Source: Congeria kusceri
Lineage: Eukaryota; Mollusca; Bivalvia; Myida; Dreissenidae
Direction: 5' to 3'
Assembly: GCA_027627225.1 (NCBI GenBank)
Contig: CM051024.1
Span: 83,128,204 to 83,192,203 of the forward strand
DNA length: 64,000 nt
Below are positions 46,870 through 60,309 of this stretch, in pieces. A model generated the notes under the pieces. That model was not told where the DNA came from. It ran no database searches and saw only the letters and a list, made by a program, of their open reading frames with translations. The position numbers and the translations under genes were made by a program. Within the stretch, counting starts at the first letter, position 1. Each line of letters starts with the position of its first letter.

Positions 46870-47640
46870 TATGTTATTTATGTAATGCAAACACAAATGT
46901 TTGGTTCAAAATCAATTATTACAATTATTGTAACGATGTTTGTTTTGATTGTTTAAAGTAACCACACCCATACACCGAGTCACACATAACACGGAAATTA
47001 AACTTTGGTTTTCTTTGTTGTCTCTGCTGCACTTACCTGTCAAATAGACAAAATGATAATTCCAGAACAAGGAACAGAATGCTATCGACAGACGCAGCAT
47101 AAATAACTTGTTGTCTACAGTTCTATTGATACAAATCTGCATGAGTGATATAATGTGTTATTTGATAACGTCATGGTTATTTTTAATAAAATCAAGGACA
47201 AGAAACTCATGCAATTTGTAAACAACAGAGGCAAATTCCTTTTTTCCAAACCAGTAATGTGTTTCATAAGATGGGAACGTTATGGTTTTAATGGATTATG
47301 TTTTATTGCATACAGAAATCATCAAACTGGGTAGAGAACTGTGAAATTGTTTGCTTAGATGTTTCTACGTATCAACATATTCGTTGCTGGCTGCTTATGT
47401 GACATTTTTGCCCACAAATGTCAAAAACATGTCATTCATTAACATTAATCGGCGTTAAGTGATAACATAAAAAGACTGTGGCAAAACCATAAGCAAGGGA
47501 ACTATTAAAGTTTTTTTTACAAAACAAACGCATGTCTACCCCAGTGGCTTTTACAGTTTTATTAATATGAAAGTATCAGTCATTATACGCAACCATAATT
47601 CCTGTTTTTTTACATCTGACAACTCATTGTAACCTACCCT
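46870..47640. other. Non-coding stretch
   Basis: No supported gene or repeat was found. Confidence 0.3.
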
Positions 47641-47649
47641 TAAGTGTTC

Positions 47650-48860
47650 AGATTAGTTGGTGGGAAGCAACACACAGCCTTATGGAATAATATTACATTG
47701 GAATAATGCACATGCATGGATATTTGTCAGCAATCAAGAGTTTCATGGAGAACATTTTAGTATTATCGAATCTGAATCAGTTAGGGTAGATCTGAATCTG
47801 AATTTCGTAGAGAGTCACCCAAGAACAAATTATGAAATAAATATTTTGAGACCTGGTTGTTTCTTACAATAAGTTTTTCAACATTTTCTATAGAGCCATT
47901 AAAGGAAACTGACCCGCCCCTGAATCGAAATGATTTAAAGGAATTTGGAGAGGAGTTATTCAATGAACATTTATATAAAATTATTTCGAAATCCATTAAG
48001 CGGTTTCTGACAAAAAGATTGTCAAAACTTTCTATATAGTCATATTAGGAAAACTTTACCCCCAACCTGGTGTTCGTGTTTTTAACGAAAACAAAGCAAT
48101 TTGGTGGAGGGTCACATAAAAAACATTAATGGAAAAATATTTTGAAATCCGGTCAATGGTTTCTGGCAGGAAGATTTTCAATTTTTCTATTTAGCAATCT
48201 AATGGAAAAAGACCCCGCCCCTGGTGGCCATGTTTTTCAACGAACTATAATTATTTGAAAGAATTTGGTACACGATCATCTAAGGAAGATTATGTATTTT
48301 TTAAATCTTGTTAAGGGTTTCTGACAAGAATAATTTCAATGTTTTCTCTCTTGTTATATAAGGACAAGTGCCCCGCCACATGGCGGCCATTTTTTAAACG
48401 AATCAAATTATGTGAAGAGATTTGGTAGAGGGTCACCCAAAAATATTTGTGTGAAAATATTTTAAATTACGGTCAACGATTTCTGAGATTTTTAAAGTTG
48501 TCTATATAGCTATATCAAAAATGCACCGCTTCTACTGGCCATGATTTTCAACAAATAAACAATCGGTGAAGAAATTTGGTAAAAGGTCATCCAAGGAACA
48601 TTTCTGTGAAAAAGACTTTGAAATTCATTAAGTGACTACTCACAAAAAGATTTTAAAGTTGTTTTTTTATGGTTTTGTTTGCCATGGCAACATCGTTATT
48701 ATATATTGCATTCAATTGAAGAAATCTGGTAAAGGACCATCCCTCAAATACTCCAACCAAGTTGGGTTAAAATCCACTCAGGAACTTTAGAGAAGTAGTC
48801 GTTTGAAGCAATTGTTGACGACGAACAATGAACGACGGACAATTACTGACCACAAAAGCT
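47650..48860. repeat. Degenerate tandem array of about 155-bp units
   Basis: The landmark 'aatttggtagagggtcac' recurs at about 47940, 48097, 48262, 48419, 48571 and 48721, each followed by 'ttctgacaaaaagatttt' and 'ccccgccc(c/a)tggcggccat'. This is a repeat class widespread in bivalves. Open frames here are artefacts. Confidence 0.65.
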
Positions 48861-49069
48861 CACCCTTGAAAAATTTGGTTAATATTCAATAAAATGTACA
48901 GGTTTGTATAAACCGAAGACAATGGACACTAGTTGTTTAAGGTAACATGCCTGAAACTACATAGAATATACTTCAACATCTACAGTACTGGTAAACATTG
49001 GTGACGATACGCATGTCCGTCGTCAGATCTACTGGTTGCACGAATTCAAATAGACGATTGACCGATGTA

Positions 49070-49560
49070 AACTAATACAACATCTGATAAAACAAGAAAC
49101 CCAAGAGGCCAGATGCTTAATTGACCCGAAAACAGGGCTATGATTAAACCAGAAGAATAACTTACTTAAGCACATTTCGGAAGCAAAGGACCATAATGCG
49201 ATGCTACATATCAAATGTCAAACATTTGACCGTTAAGTTTCGGAAGTTTTGTTCGGAGATAAGTCATAATAAAAAAAAACTGAGCCCTGTGCGCGCTATC
49301 TCTTAACCAAGGGGCAATATTTGAACAATTTTGGTACAGGACAACCAGCAGATGATACATACCAAATATCAAAGGCCAAGACTTTGTAGTTTCAGACAAA
49401 AATATGTAAACAATTGTAAATAGACTGAGCCTCTGGGCGGGCTCTTTTAACCCTTGGCACTACTATAACAATTTTGTCAAAGGACTATAAGACAATGCTT
49501 GTTACAAAAATTCATATGGCTTAGGAAATGTATTTTTAGAAAATAAGATTTTTAAAGTGT
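49070..49560. repeat. Degenerate tandem repeat of about 145-bp units
   Basis: Repeated phrases are 'gactgagccctgtgcgcgct' (near 49275) against 'gactgagcctctgggcgggct' (near 49420), and 'acataccaaatatcaaaggc' against 'ctacatatcaaatgtcaaac'. Confidence 0.5.
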
Positions 49561-49564
49561 TGTT

Positions 49565-51570
49565 TACATTTTTTTTTAGCTCCTCTGACGTATCATACAA
49601 TTGACCGGAATCACATAAACTAATTCAAATATCGCCCACACAATGATGATTTCTGTGAAATTTGGTTGTATTCTGTCAAGTAGTTTATTGGAAGGTATTT
49701 AAAGTTAATAGGGACGAAAGTTTTACTGCAAATACTGAAGAAGCGCATCGCAAGCCGTTTTGAAAATGTGTTTGAATGTATTGGTCACTGTGACACCCGT
49801 TTTAAAGACGTTTGCAAAACCAGATTTTCATAAACATTTCATATACATGCGTATTCTAAAACAAAAGGAACATAAACATTTTAGTATAGTATATAGCCGA
49901 ACAGATTAAACTTCTTTTTAAAACACTTCACATGCTATTGCCAGTTTATTGGATGTTTATTTTTAATATTGTAATAATAGGAGGCGGAGGAGAAGTACGA
50001 ATAGTAGAAGCAGAAAATGTAGTAGGAAAAAAAGTGGCATAAGTTGTGGACATTTTTCATTTTGTTGTTTTCCTTGTTTTATCAGATTGTATTATGTTAA
50101 CAATTAACGGCTATAATTAAAATCACAATTGTTCATTTTATCAACTTTATATATAAATATAAATATATATGCAAATTTTTATTTCTTTGTTTCAATATTT
50201 GTAAATACGATTGTCCAGCAGATATAGCTTGAGAGCATCCCAGGTATGTATGACTTAAATGATATAAAAGAAGTACAAAATTAATGTTAACATTGAACAT
50301 TCAACACATTGGTTTATTTTACAAGCAAAAAGCGAAATTTAGTAACCTTACAGTATTTAATCACGCCATTGGTCCGCATTGAAAGTTCCGCCATTCACTA
50401 TTTTGTGTAGTCCACTGTCCGTGGTTATATTATATTCGATTACGTTTCAACTTAGAAATTGCTCTATATGAATTTAAACTATTTATAATGATATAGAGGA
50501 TATTTGTTGATTTCGGAGTAAGATAACTGACATGTAGCATCTAATCTGGCAAGTTCGTGGCCTCCGGTAAGTTCGTGGATGAAATTATGACGTAATTTTC
50601 TCTCGAATAACGCAACGACGTGTGTCCTAATTCTATGCAAGTGTGAGCCGAAGAACAGCCTGACTTATGAAAGCACTATTATGAGTAAAAATACATCGAC
50701 ATATAAATATACCATGTTATTTAAGTTTATTGCAGTTATTTGTGTTGTAATTTATTAATGGTTCAAAGAAATCAAGCCCTCGTGGTGTTAATAAACATTT
50801 AATCAGTATTAATTTCATTAAAACCACAAAAATCAAAGAAAACAAACAAGGACATTAAATAATTGTGTATTTATATCAAAACACAAAAATCAGTTGAAGG
50901 GCCTCTTCGCATGGCGTCATCAAAAGTTGCCCACGAACTTGCAGGAAGTTCAAAATGATCTAGGTCTGTGCTAGGTAATGTTTATTTTCAAGTAAGATTA
51001 CGGATTTCCGAATAAATATTGGCAATTTTGTCATATAAAATAGTGAGTTTACATTCAGATCGATTTAATGTGATTTGTTTATATTAAAACAAGAGGGTTT
51101 TTATGCGCAAGCGCAAAGTCGAAATCCCACGAGCTTGCAAGTATAGAGGCTATTTAATTTCACGAGTGTTCATAGAAAATAATATTTCCAAGAGTGACGC
51201 AGCCACGAGTAAAAAAATATATATCCTGTGATCTCGAGTGAAATAAAATACGATCTTACACCGAAATCAAAAAATTTTAGTTTATGCCTTTTGACAATAA
51301 ATAAATAAACTTGCGCGAGATAAGCTTAAACGTCACAAGTTCGTGTATTTTGATGTCATAAAAATGACGTCATAAATGATTCTAAAACTGTCACTCGTGA
51401 AAAAATTGCCATATTTTGTAAGTGGTTGTTGCTAAATTATAATATTGTTGAATTTTTTATAATGTTTTTTATGTAAAAACATGCATGTACATACTGTACA
51501 TGTATATAAATTTGCCAAGGATTATAAACCACTACTTGAAGATCGACGCTATTTATGGAAAAATAGTCCG
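49565..51570. other. Non-coding stretch with fragments of dispersed repeats
   Basis: 'aagttcgtgg' occurs twice near 50550-50580 and inverted near 50930 ('ccacgaacttgc'), so a diverged inverted-repeat element of about 400 bp is possible. 'cacgagt' motifs recur near 51160-51240. No gene is visible. Confidence 0.3.
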
Positions 51571-51577
51571 TTTTATG

Positions 51578-51605
51578 TTATATTTTCACTGCAGTGAAAA
51601 TATAA
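51578..51605. repeat. Perfect 28-bp palindrome
   Basis: TTATATTTTCACTG followed by its exact reverse complement. A third half-copy (cagtgaaaatataaaat) lies at about 51636. Confidence 0.8.
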
Positions 51606-51997
51606 AATCATAAATGTTCACAGCTCCAGCAGTGAAAATATAAAATTTTGTTTTACCAATAAAATTGGATACTTCACTGAAAAGCATATAATAAAACATG
51701 AACATGTTTGTTACGTCATTGGCTTAGTGTATGTGATTAATGTTTCGTTCTGTTTTGGAATTATGATTATGTTTGGTAAGCTGAAGATGTTCATCCACTT
51801 AGATCCAGGTAATAAACTATTATAATATTTCATATATACTATATATTACATTATGGAGTTGTTTCAATGAAATAAGTTTTTTTGCAAACCTCAATTTATT
51901 GCTGCGAATGAATAAAACAATTTTGCAACGTTTCGTGAAACGAAGAAGCTCAACGCTAACCATGTAAATTACAGTTTTTCATTATATAAAAATATAG

Positions 51998-52454
51998 GAA
52001 ATCCAAACAGCACATTCGGAAAGAAAGCCAGATGGAGGTAACTGATTCATTGCACAATAGGCTTGTCGTCAAATGTCAATCAGATGCAAATGAATATGGT
52101 GCTTCATCCAATCGTGAACTCGCAAATCACGTGTTTAACTGTCAACTTATTTTACGGAAAAAAGCACATGGCAAACCGTTGTTTGTGATATTTGATGAGT
52201 GGAAATTAATTCTTTCAAATTGCGGGAGGAGTGTCAATGTTGGCGATAAACAAATGGATATGTCTGTTGATCTTTCATTTGGGTTTGCTAAGTGTGCTTC
52301 GTTAACAATAAAATGTATCATTCTGCTTTGTCACAACAATACAACATTGCCATTTAGATTGTTTATCCTTTGCATATTAGTAAATATTACCTTAATACAC
52401 ATTTTCAGATTCAAGCTACCTTCGGAAGAATTTATGGAGTTTGATGTCTCGTAA
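51998..52454 (+). CDS. 3' end of an unrecognised gene (exons 51998-52282 and 52409-52454)
   Basis: I do not recognise the family. An acceptor (aaaaatatag) precedes 51998; the exon takes up 1 nt and stays open through KSKQHIRKESQMEVTDSL, ANHVFNCQLILRKKAHGKPL and FVIFDEWKLILSNCGRSVNV. A weak donor (GG|gtttgc) after 52282 and a good acceptor (acattttcag) before 52409 would give a second exon reading FKLPSEEFMEFDVS and TAA at 52452-52454. The 126-bp intron is a multiple of three without stops, so the frame is also open unspliced and would then add a hydrophobic segment (LPFRLFILCILVNITLIHIF). The ATG at 52032 is an alternative start. A polyadenylation signal lies 116 bp downstream. Confidence 0.45.
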
Positions 52455-52569
52455 TTGCATGACCGAAATGAACGTGCACAGAAACATAATGGAGTCATGT
52501 TTTAATTTTAGCATGTTGGACATGATTGTGTTTCATTTAAGTGATTTTTTTTGTCATGATTCATTCTAA

Positions 52570-52575
52570 AATAAA
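52570..52575 (+). promoter_or_regulatory. Polyadenylation signal AATAAA
   Basis: Lies 116 bp after the TAA of the gene end at 51998-52454; position and sequence fit a 3' end signal. Not supported beyond that. Confidence 0.4.
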
Positions 52576-52579
52576 TGTT

Positions 52580-54875
52580 CTAAGACCAACAGAATTGATA
52601 AACAGTCCTATATTGTTAACAACTTCGCGCTTATATTTATATTTCTTACAATTAATATTTTGCATTAAATTAGAATCTACTTACGATCAGACATCTGCAT
52701 TTTTTTAAAATCATGTAGCAGTAAAACGGAGCAAAAGGATCAAGTGGTTTTATTTCGCTTGACCTACAGCGAAATATTTTGGTTATGTCCAGAGTTATTT
52801 CCTACAGTTCATTGCATAGCTTAAACTATGTTAAAATCATTATGCATATCAACAGACAGACACAACTACATTTGAAACCGGTATTTTTAAAACAAATACT
52901 GGAGGTTATTTCTGGATCAATTACCAATTGATTGTTTTAGTTATCTCCCTTGTGTTTCTTGTTAGGGAAGAAACTTTGGCCACCTGTTCATCGTGTTATT
53001 AAGTGTATTGGTTTTCTTTCGGTTGTAAAAAGGGGATGTTTCTAAAAAAAATAGCTCCCGTTTATTTTCTGTCTAGCGATGTTCTTTTCGGGTATAAATT
53101 ACGTTTATACGATGATTATTTGACATTTCATTATTCATTATAATAATGTAAAAGCCTTTGATTTACCATATGGAAGCATATAGTGTTCAGCCGTTTGCAT
53201 ATTATAAATGCACGGGGAACATTTTGTTGTGCATTATAACCCAACTGGTCAGCTAAGTTCTGATGAAAGATATAATGATGTGCATAGCGTTAATGTTTGA
53301 ACGCATGATCGGTACATTATATGTAACACAAAGTTATAAGAAGGTTAAAGAAAATGAAATTACAAAAGTGATAATAAAATACACTAATAAAATGACAATC
53401 ATTTTACCGGCTTTGAAAAAAAAATGCGTTTCATACCAAATACATAGAGATGCACGTAAATTACAGTGGAAGTGCAACAACTGCCCCGAAAATTAATTAT
53501 TTATTTCATTGCGAGATTCGGTGTGTCTTTAAACGAATTTAAACACCCAAGGTTTTGACCATTCCAAGGTGGTGATCAAGCTTTGTGTTTGATGTCTGGT
53601 TCGTGGTTTCCATGTTCACTTCGTGTTATTACGTTATATAGGCAATCTGTATCGTGCTTCAAATTAAATTTATATTTAAATACATGTAATTGTTAATAAG
53701 TGTTTATGTAATTGTAATAGCTATATTCGTAATTGTCATTTCAGCCTCATGTAGTTCATTACAATCTATGAAGGCATAACAAAGACCAAATGCAGCAAAT
53801 TTTAAACTATGGAGGGCAGCAACTTCATAAAAATGTATTTGACCGGAACATGTCATCAGTAATGAGATTGTGTTAAAGGATATTAAATCAAGTTGATTAA
53901 AAATGTATTTGCCTATTTTTTTTTGTTTATTGTCGTTGTTGTTCTATCAATTCCCGCGTGCTTGATCGTATGTAATGCACTATACATGTATTTTTTATAT
54001 TTATTTTGTTTACATCAAGTTGTCAGTGTTATCTTGAAAATGTCAATGATCTGTAACTTGCCGAGGATGATCATTCAAATGGACTCTAACGAGTGTATAT
54101 GATTATATGTTTATAAACTTATTTGCTTAATAATGCCATGCTAGTGATTGTCTATCACTATTAGACGATGATCAACCACAGAATATATATACAAATTAAT
54201 TGTCCTCGCGCTGCTTGGTCGTTTATTATTATTTTTTATTAAAACACAACGATGTTAAAATCCACCAAATTCTAGAGTTGTATCATCCACCTCCAATAAG
54301 TTGCCTATCTTCTTTGGCGATACCCTAAACTTGTCGCTTTTGCTGTTGCACACAACACAATGCTCAGCAGACAAACCTTACAGTGAAATATGACTCTTTC
54401 CATACAACAAGTCTGCACCGCTCGCAAGCTGCTTTACAACTGGCCCTTCAGACTATGTCAGGCTACCGATGACAGACAGAAATGCTTGGGACGGATCCAT
54501 TTATAACAGATATAACTTAAGGTGTCCTGCTATTTGTCTGGTAGGTCGACTGCCATCATTCGGTCGACTAGCTATGACCAGAGTGTTCAATGATAGTCTC
54601 TGCTGCCGAAACTTAAGATAGGATCAAACAAATCAGTTTATAATAATATGTAGCATTTACTCGTAGTGATACCTAGTTTGTAAATAAATAAACAGCCTAT
54701 TATATCTGATTCTTACACGTCACCCGCCAGAATTCACATAATATATGTATATATGACACGTGTGTAACCCGAAAATTTCGTCCTTGGTTATCGGTGCATA
54801 GTTAAAACAACATTCCATTAACGCTTCACAGTGTACAGTTGAAACTGTTGTTGTTCAACTTGTCATTTATTCATT
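52580..54875. other. AT-rich non-coding stretch
   Basis: No supported gene. The frames at 53263-53496 and 53893-54102 lack splice context and conserved motifs. Confidence 0.3.
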
Positions 54876-54879
54876 CAAT

Positions 54880-56650
54880 TTTTAGCTCGCCTGAGCGCAA
54901 CGTGCTCATGGTGAGCGTTATGGTGAGCTTTTGTGATCGTCTTTTGTCCAACGTCCGTCGTGCGTCGTCAACACTCTAGAGGCCACATTTATAGGCCAAT
55001 CTTCATCAAACTTGGTCAGAACATTTTTCCCAATGATATCTCGGTTATTGTTTAAACTGGGTCATGTGGGGTCAAAAAGTAGGTCACTAGGTTAAATTGA
55101 AGAAAAAAAATGTGAACACTCTCAGAATCACATTTTTTGCCCAATCAACATGAAACTTGCACAGAACATTTGTTCTAATGATATCTCAGACAAGTTCGAA
55201 AACGGTTCCGCTCCCTTGAAAAACATGGCCGCCAGGGGGCTGGGCAGTTTAACTAATATGGCTATAGAAAAAGCTTGTGAACACTCTAGAAGTTACATTT
55301 TTTGCCCAATCAACATGAAACCTATTCAAAACCTTTGTTCGATGATATCACGGTTATTGTTTAAACTGGGTCATGTGGGGTCAAAATCTATGTCACTAGG
55401 TCACAATTGAATAAAAAAATTATGAACACTCTCAAAGTCACATTCTTTGCCCAATCAACATGAAACTTGCTCAGAACATTTGTTCTAATGATATCTCAGA
55501 GTTCGAAAATGGCTACGCTCCGTTAAGAAAACATGGCCGCCAGGGTGCGGTGCAGTTTTCCTTATATGACTATTGAAAAAGCTTGTGAACACTCTAAAGG
55601 TTTTGCCCAGTCAACATGAAAACTTGCTCAGATGATTTGTTCCAATTATATCTCGGCTGAGTTCGAAAATGGTTGTGCTCCGTTAAAAACATGGCCGCCA
55701 GGGGGCGGGGCAGTTTTCATTTTAAGGGTATAGAAAAAGCTTGTGAACACTCTAGAAGTCAATTTTTTTGCGCAATCCACATGAAACTTGCTCAGAACAT
55801 TTATTCTTATGGTATATCGGCCGAGTTCGAAAATGGTTGCACTCCGTTGAAAAACATGGCAGCCAGGTGTGTGTGTGTGGGGTGGGGGGTGGGCGTGGTA
55901 TTCAGTTTTCCTTATAATGCTATATAAAAAGCTTGTGAACACTTTAGACGTCACATTTCTTGCCCAATCAACATGAAACTTGCTCAGAACATTTGTTCTA
56001 ATGATATCTCGGCCGAGTTAAAAAATGGTTCCGCTCCATTGATAAACATGGCTGCCCCATGGCGGGGCAGTTTTCCTTATATGGCTATAAATGAAGCTTG
56101 TGAACACTCTAGAAATCAAATTTTTGCACAAGCAACATGAAACTTGCTGAGAATATTTGTTCTTATTATATTTTGGCCGAGTTCAAAAATGGTTCCGCTT
56201 GATTGAAAAACATGGGCGCCAGGGGGTGGGGGGGGACAGTTTTTATTATATGTCTCATAAGTCTATAGAAAAAGCTTGTGAACACTCTATAAATCACATT
56301 TCTTGCCCAATCAACATGAAACTTACTCAGAATATTTATTCTTATGATACTTCGACTGAGTTTAAAAATAGTTCCGTTACAAATGGCCGTCAGCTTGTGA
56401 ACACTAGAGGCGACAATTATTGCCCAATCTTCATGAAACTTTACCAGAACATTTGTTCTAATGATATCTCGGCCGAGTTTGAAAATGGGTCATGTGTGGT
56501 CAAAAACTAGTTTACTAGATCAAATTAAATAAAAATCTTGTTAACGCTTGAGTGGCCACAGTTTAGCCAATTCTTCATGTAACTTGCTCAAAACATTGTA
56601 GTTCCTTAGACCCTCAGGTGAGCGAACTAGGGCCTTATGGCCCTTCTGTT
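54880..56650 (+). repeat. Element with tandem core and 'ctcaggtgagcg' end, copy 2
   Basis: It begins tttttagctcgcctgagcgc and ends ccctcaggtgagcgaactag followed by ggccttatggcccttctgtt. The first and last motifs are inverted relative to each other over about 13 bp. Between them are around ten units of about 160 bp with landmarks 'caacatgaaacttgctcaga', 'gatatctcggccgagttcga', 'aacatggccgccaggggg' and 'aaaaagcttgtgaacactct'. This is the same element type as 45760-46865 but with a different core. Confidence 0.7.
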
Positions 56651-56654
56651 TATT

Positions 56655-57705
56655 TTCCTCCAAAATAGACAGCGTTACATATATACATTCCACATAATTA
56701 CACATTTTAACAAATATTTAGTATTATTTACCATATACACGTATTACATAATGTAGTGGTCGTATAGGCATGCGTGTTAGTATATATGAAAATAGTAGCA
56801 TAAATGAAGTAAATATTGCATCATAAATATTTGATATTTAAATAATAAATATGAAAATAGTAGCATCAATTAGGTTCATGTTGCATATACATATTCGACA
56901 TTACGACCACAAAACACCAAGTGTAAAGATCAATATGAAATCAGCTTTAACAAAAAGACTCTTCGCAAACATGACATTTAATAACACATGTTATAGAGAA
57001 AAGCAAATTCAAATATACGTTTTATTACAAATAATTTGAAAACTTCGAAAAAATGAACAATGCAAGTTTGATTTAAAATTGTTCGGGAATTGCTTACTTT
57101 TATGTAAATTACAGTGACACCTAACTGACAGAATAACAGTTACTATCGAATGTCACATATATTGTTTATAATTCAGTAAAACTAAAATAAAATACCTACA
57201 ACCCCCCATGAAATTCTTGTTATAAACGCGGACACTCGTCATCGTCTTGTTTATTGTCAGTTATTCATTGTGCATGATGTCATGGTTAAAACTCCAACTG
57301 CGGTACATGTTATTTCAAAACGCTGATGTTATCAGTAATAAACGTCCGGTCTCCTGAATTTATTACAAAGTATATGATATTTGTATTTCCGAATGTCCAT
57401 TTGGCATGATGCTATTATAACACGTCCTTCCGGTTTCGGAGGTTAATAGAGTTGTCCTGTTATTTGAATATATTTGATTTATATATAACATACATTTTGT
57501 ATTTAAATTTACAGAGTTCTGCCAAACATAAGAAGTTAATAACAATAAAATAACAAAATGGTCGTGTGCGTTTCGTTTAATAATTACCAATACCGTGGTG
57601 GGGATAAACATTCAGCTAGATCATCACCTATATACTTCGACATTATTCGCAAAGAGTGTAATCATAAGATTTCGCTCTTATTTCATTTTTTTATCTATTG
57701 TAAAG
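56655..57705. other. AT-rich non-coding stretch
   Basis: No supported gene or repeat was found. Confidence 0.3.
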
Positions 57706-57714
57706 CTATTTTCC

Positions 57715-59323
57715 GGTGTTCCGTTAGGGCCATCGCGATTTTGAGTAGAAATCCAAACCACAATGGCACGATGACACGATGGTACGATGACGATGACACG
57801 ATGGTACGACGATGATGGTGCGATGATTAAATGACGATAACACGATGATACAATGGTACGATGACGATAAGACGATGTTACGATTACGATGGTGCAATGG
57901 AACGATTGTGATAGTACGATCGCACCACCGACTTTGTGCTATCGTAACATCGTGCCACCGTGCCATCGTGCCATCGTCAACGTACCATCGTATCATCGTG
58001 CCATCATCATGGTATCATGGCACCAGCATTATCGTACTATCGTGTCATCATTGTGCCGTCGTACCATCGTTATCGTATCATTATGTCATTGTCATCGTAC
58101 CATCGTGTCATCGTCATCGTATCATTTTGTCATCGTCATCTTGCAATCGTGTCATGATTATCGTGCTATCGTGTCACCATCATCGTGCCATTGTCTCAGT
58201 GTCATCGTGCCATCGTGTCATCGTGCCATCGTGTCATCGTCATCGTGCCATCGCTTTCCTTTTCAGCATGTGTTGTGGAATAAATACAATGTGTGAATTA
58301 TGCACGAACTGACCCGACACTACTTTGATCGTTCATATGGTCTGCAGTTTCTCGATATAAGCGCACTCGTTAAACGAATAGCAAAATAAAGAATTCATGT
58401 GTCCATCATGTTCTGTGTGATAAATTGTGCATTTGTAACTAATTATATCTGTACTGAACTAGTGCATTTGTTAAAATAAATTTCAGTTTATATATTGCTG
58501 TTTGAAACATTAACAAAACTTGGGACTTAATTGACAAATAGAATTATTATACTTAAATATAAATGTATTATAAGTATATATTGTCATATATATTTGTTTA
58601 TTTTATATATATATCGATTACTAGTTTAAGTTGGTTGTTTCGCCTGAATAAATAAATAAAAAGTTAATTATAAAAAAAACTCTAAAATTCTATTAAAAAC
58701 CAATATTATACTTTATAACACAAAATGTTCATATCAGTTGAACATGGATACTTCAACGCGTATTGTTTAGCTTTCCAAAATCCTTCTGTGCCTATGTCGT
58801 CCTCACTTCCCTATATAAACTATATTGTCCGTTGATTGGTCCGCGATTTAGTGCGACCCGATGGTGATGATATGATGGTACGATGGTGATGACACGATGG
58901 TAAGATGACCAAGGTACGATGATACGGTGGTGATGACACGATGGTACGATGGTGATGACACGATGGTACGATGGTGATGACACGATGGTACAATGATGAC
59001 GACATAATGATACGATGACGATGGTATGATGATCATGACACGATGGTACGATGACGATGGCACAATGGTACGATAACGATTACACGATGGTACTATGACG
59101 ATGGTGCGATAGTACGATGGCATGATGAAGATGGCACGATGGTACTATGACGATGACACTATGTTACATCGCACTATTACCATCATGTCATAGTACCATC
59201 GTGTTATCACCATCGTACCATCGCACCATCGTCATCGTTCCATCGTATCATCGACATCGTATCAACATTGCCATCGCGGTTTAGATATCTATTCACAATC
59301 GCGATGGGACTAACGGAACACCG
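57715..59323. mobile_element. 1.6-kb inverted-repeat element filled with ACGATG minisatellite
   Basis: The ends GGTGTTCCGTTAGGGCCATC (57715) and the inverted copy ending at 59323 match over about 39 bp with a few changes. The interior has two minisatellite blocks of gatgacacgatggtacgatg-type units. Each block switches strand within itself: 57760-57915 then 57915-58255, and 58855-59160 then 59160-59275, so each can fold back. About 600 bp of AT-rich unique sequence separates them. The His/Arg/Ser-rich frames produced by the repeat are not genes. Confidence 0.6.
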
Positions 59324-59448
59324 TACTATTTATATCTATCGGGTCTTCTGCCAACAATTCGGCCGTGTATGAATAACAATTCCATACTTGTGTCCAAGAT
59401 GACAAGATGTGACAGTATGTCAGTATGTGTATGACCAAATGTTTTCAG

Positions 59449-59601
59449 AAGAGTTGGAAAACGGACCAGATCGAACTAGAAACACCTGCGATTTTAGTTT
59501 TAGAGACAAATTGCATATAACCTCTTTAAATGCTCCATTGACGACGTCGCTATTCTGCAGCCAGTTTCAATTAAACTTGCACTTATTGTTTAATGGGCCA
59601 G
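59449..59601 (+). CDS. Possible single internal exon of unknown gene
   Basis: I do not recognise it. An acceptor (aaatgttttcag) precedes 59449 and a strong donor (CCAG|gtaaga) follows 59601. The open frame of 50 codons (EELENGPDRTRNTCDFSFRD, then KLHITSLNAPLTTSLFC) starts with 2 nt and leaves 1 nt, so it is symmetric phase 1. No adjoining exon was found within several kb. A LINE fragment follows at 60 kb. Confidence 0.3.
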
Positions 59602-60052
59602 GTAAGAATAATTAATGGCACCAGTGTAGTATTAGATGGCGTTTTATTATTAACACCTCTGGTTGTACTTTTTAGGGTCTGTAACCATTTGGCAGAATAT
59701 TATGGTTGCTGTAAGCGCAAATAATATAAATAGTGTTTATAATATGCCCCGGGGTTACAGCGACAAGTAATGAACTGCGAGTGAAACATTCTGTATTTTA
59801 CACCCAACTGTCATGTTTACTTCTATGGTGAATGCATTAGATGCAGAGATATGCTAAAGGTTAAGAGGATCTGTAAAGCAAACAGGTAAATGATTCTCGG
59901 ACGTTGTGCCACGCATGGTTAAACACATTAGCTCACACTTGCACCTCCCTGTTTTAATAAGACTTAATGTCTCAGTCATTGTGCGCACCCATATCAGCTC
60001 TCCGATTACAACTGTTAATAAACAACATAGATTATTTCTGTAATAGGTTCAT

Positions 60053-60300
60053 ATGAAGATAAACATAGACAAATCAAAAGTTATGGTCTTCAGAACTGCT
60101 GGACTTCTTTGGCACTATGAACATTGGACATATAAGAAAGTCACACTATATGTTGTTCCTTTCTACGAATACCTCGGAGCTTATTTTACACCTAAATTTT
60201 CGCGGTCAATGACATAGGAATCTTAAGCGGAACAAGTAGCGAAAGCATTAATCTGCATTTATAAATGTCAAAAATAGTTTGGATACTTCAACAACCCACA
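60053..60300 (+). pseudogene. Fragment of a non-LTR retrotransposon reverse transcriptase
   Basis: The frame from 60053 reads MKINIDKSKVMVFRTAG, then YEYLGAYFTPKFSRSM, patterns typical of the region just after the catalytic palm in LINE reverse transcriptases (KTK..VFR and YLG motifs). After a stop and frame change it continues AEQVAKALICIYKCQK near 60228. It belongs to a different family from the LINE at 18-21 kb. The rest of the element is absent. Confidence 0.65.
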
Positions 60301-60309
60301 CCAGTGTGT

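Noticed and set aside
55150..56510. Open frames of 84-117 codons
   Set aside because: Translations of the tandem core of the repeat element, repeated from unit to unit.
57724..59123. Several His/Arg/Ser-rich open frames of 60-155 codons
   Set aside because: All come from the ACGATG minisatellite; every frame of the repeat is open.
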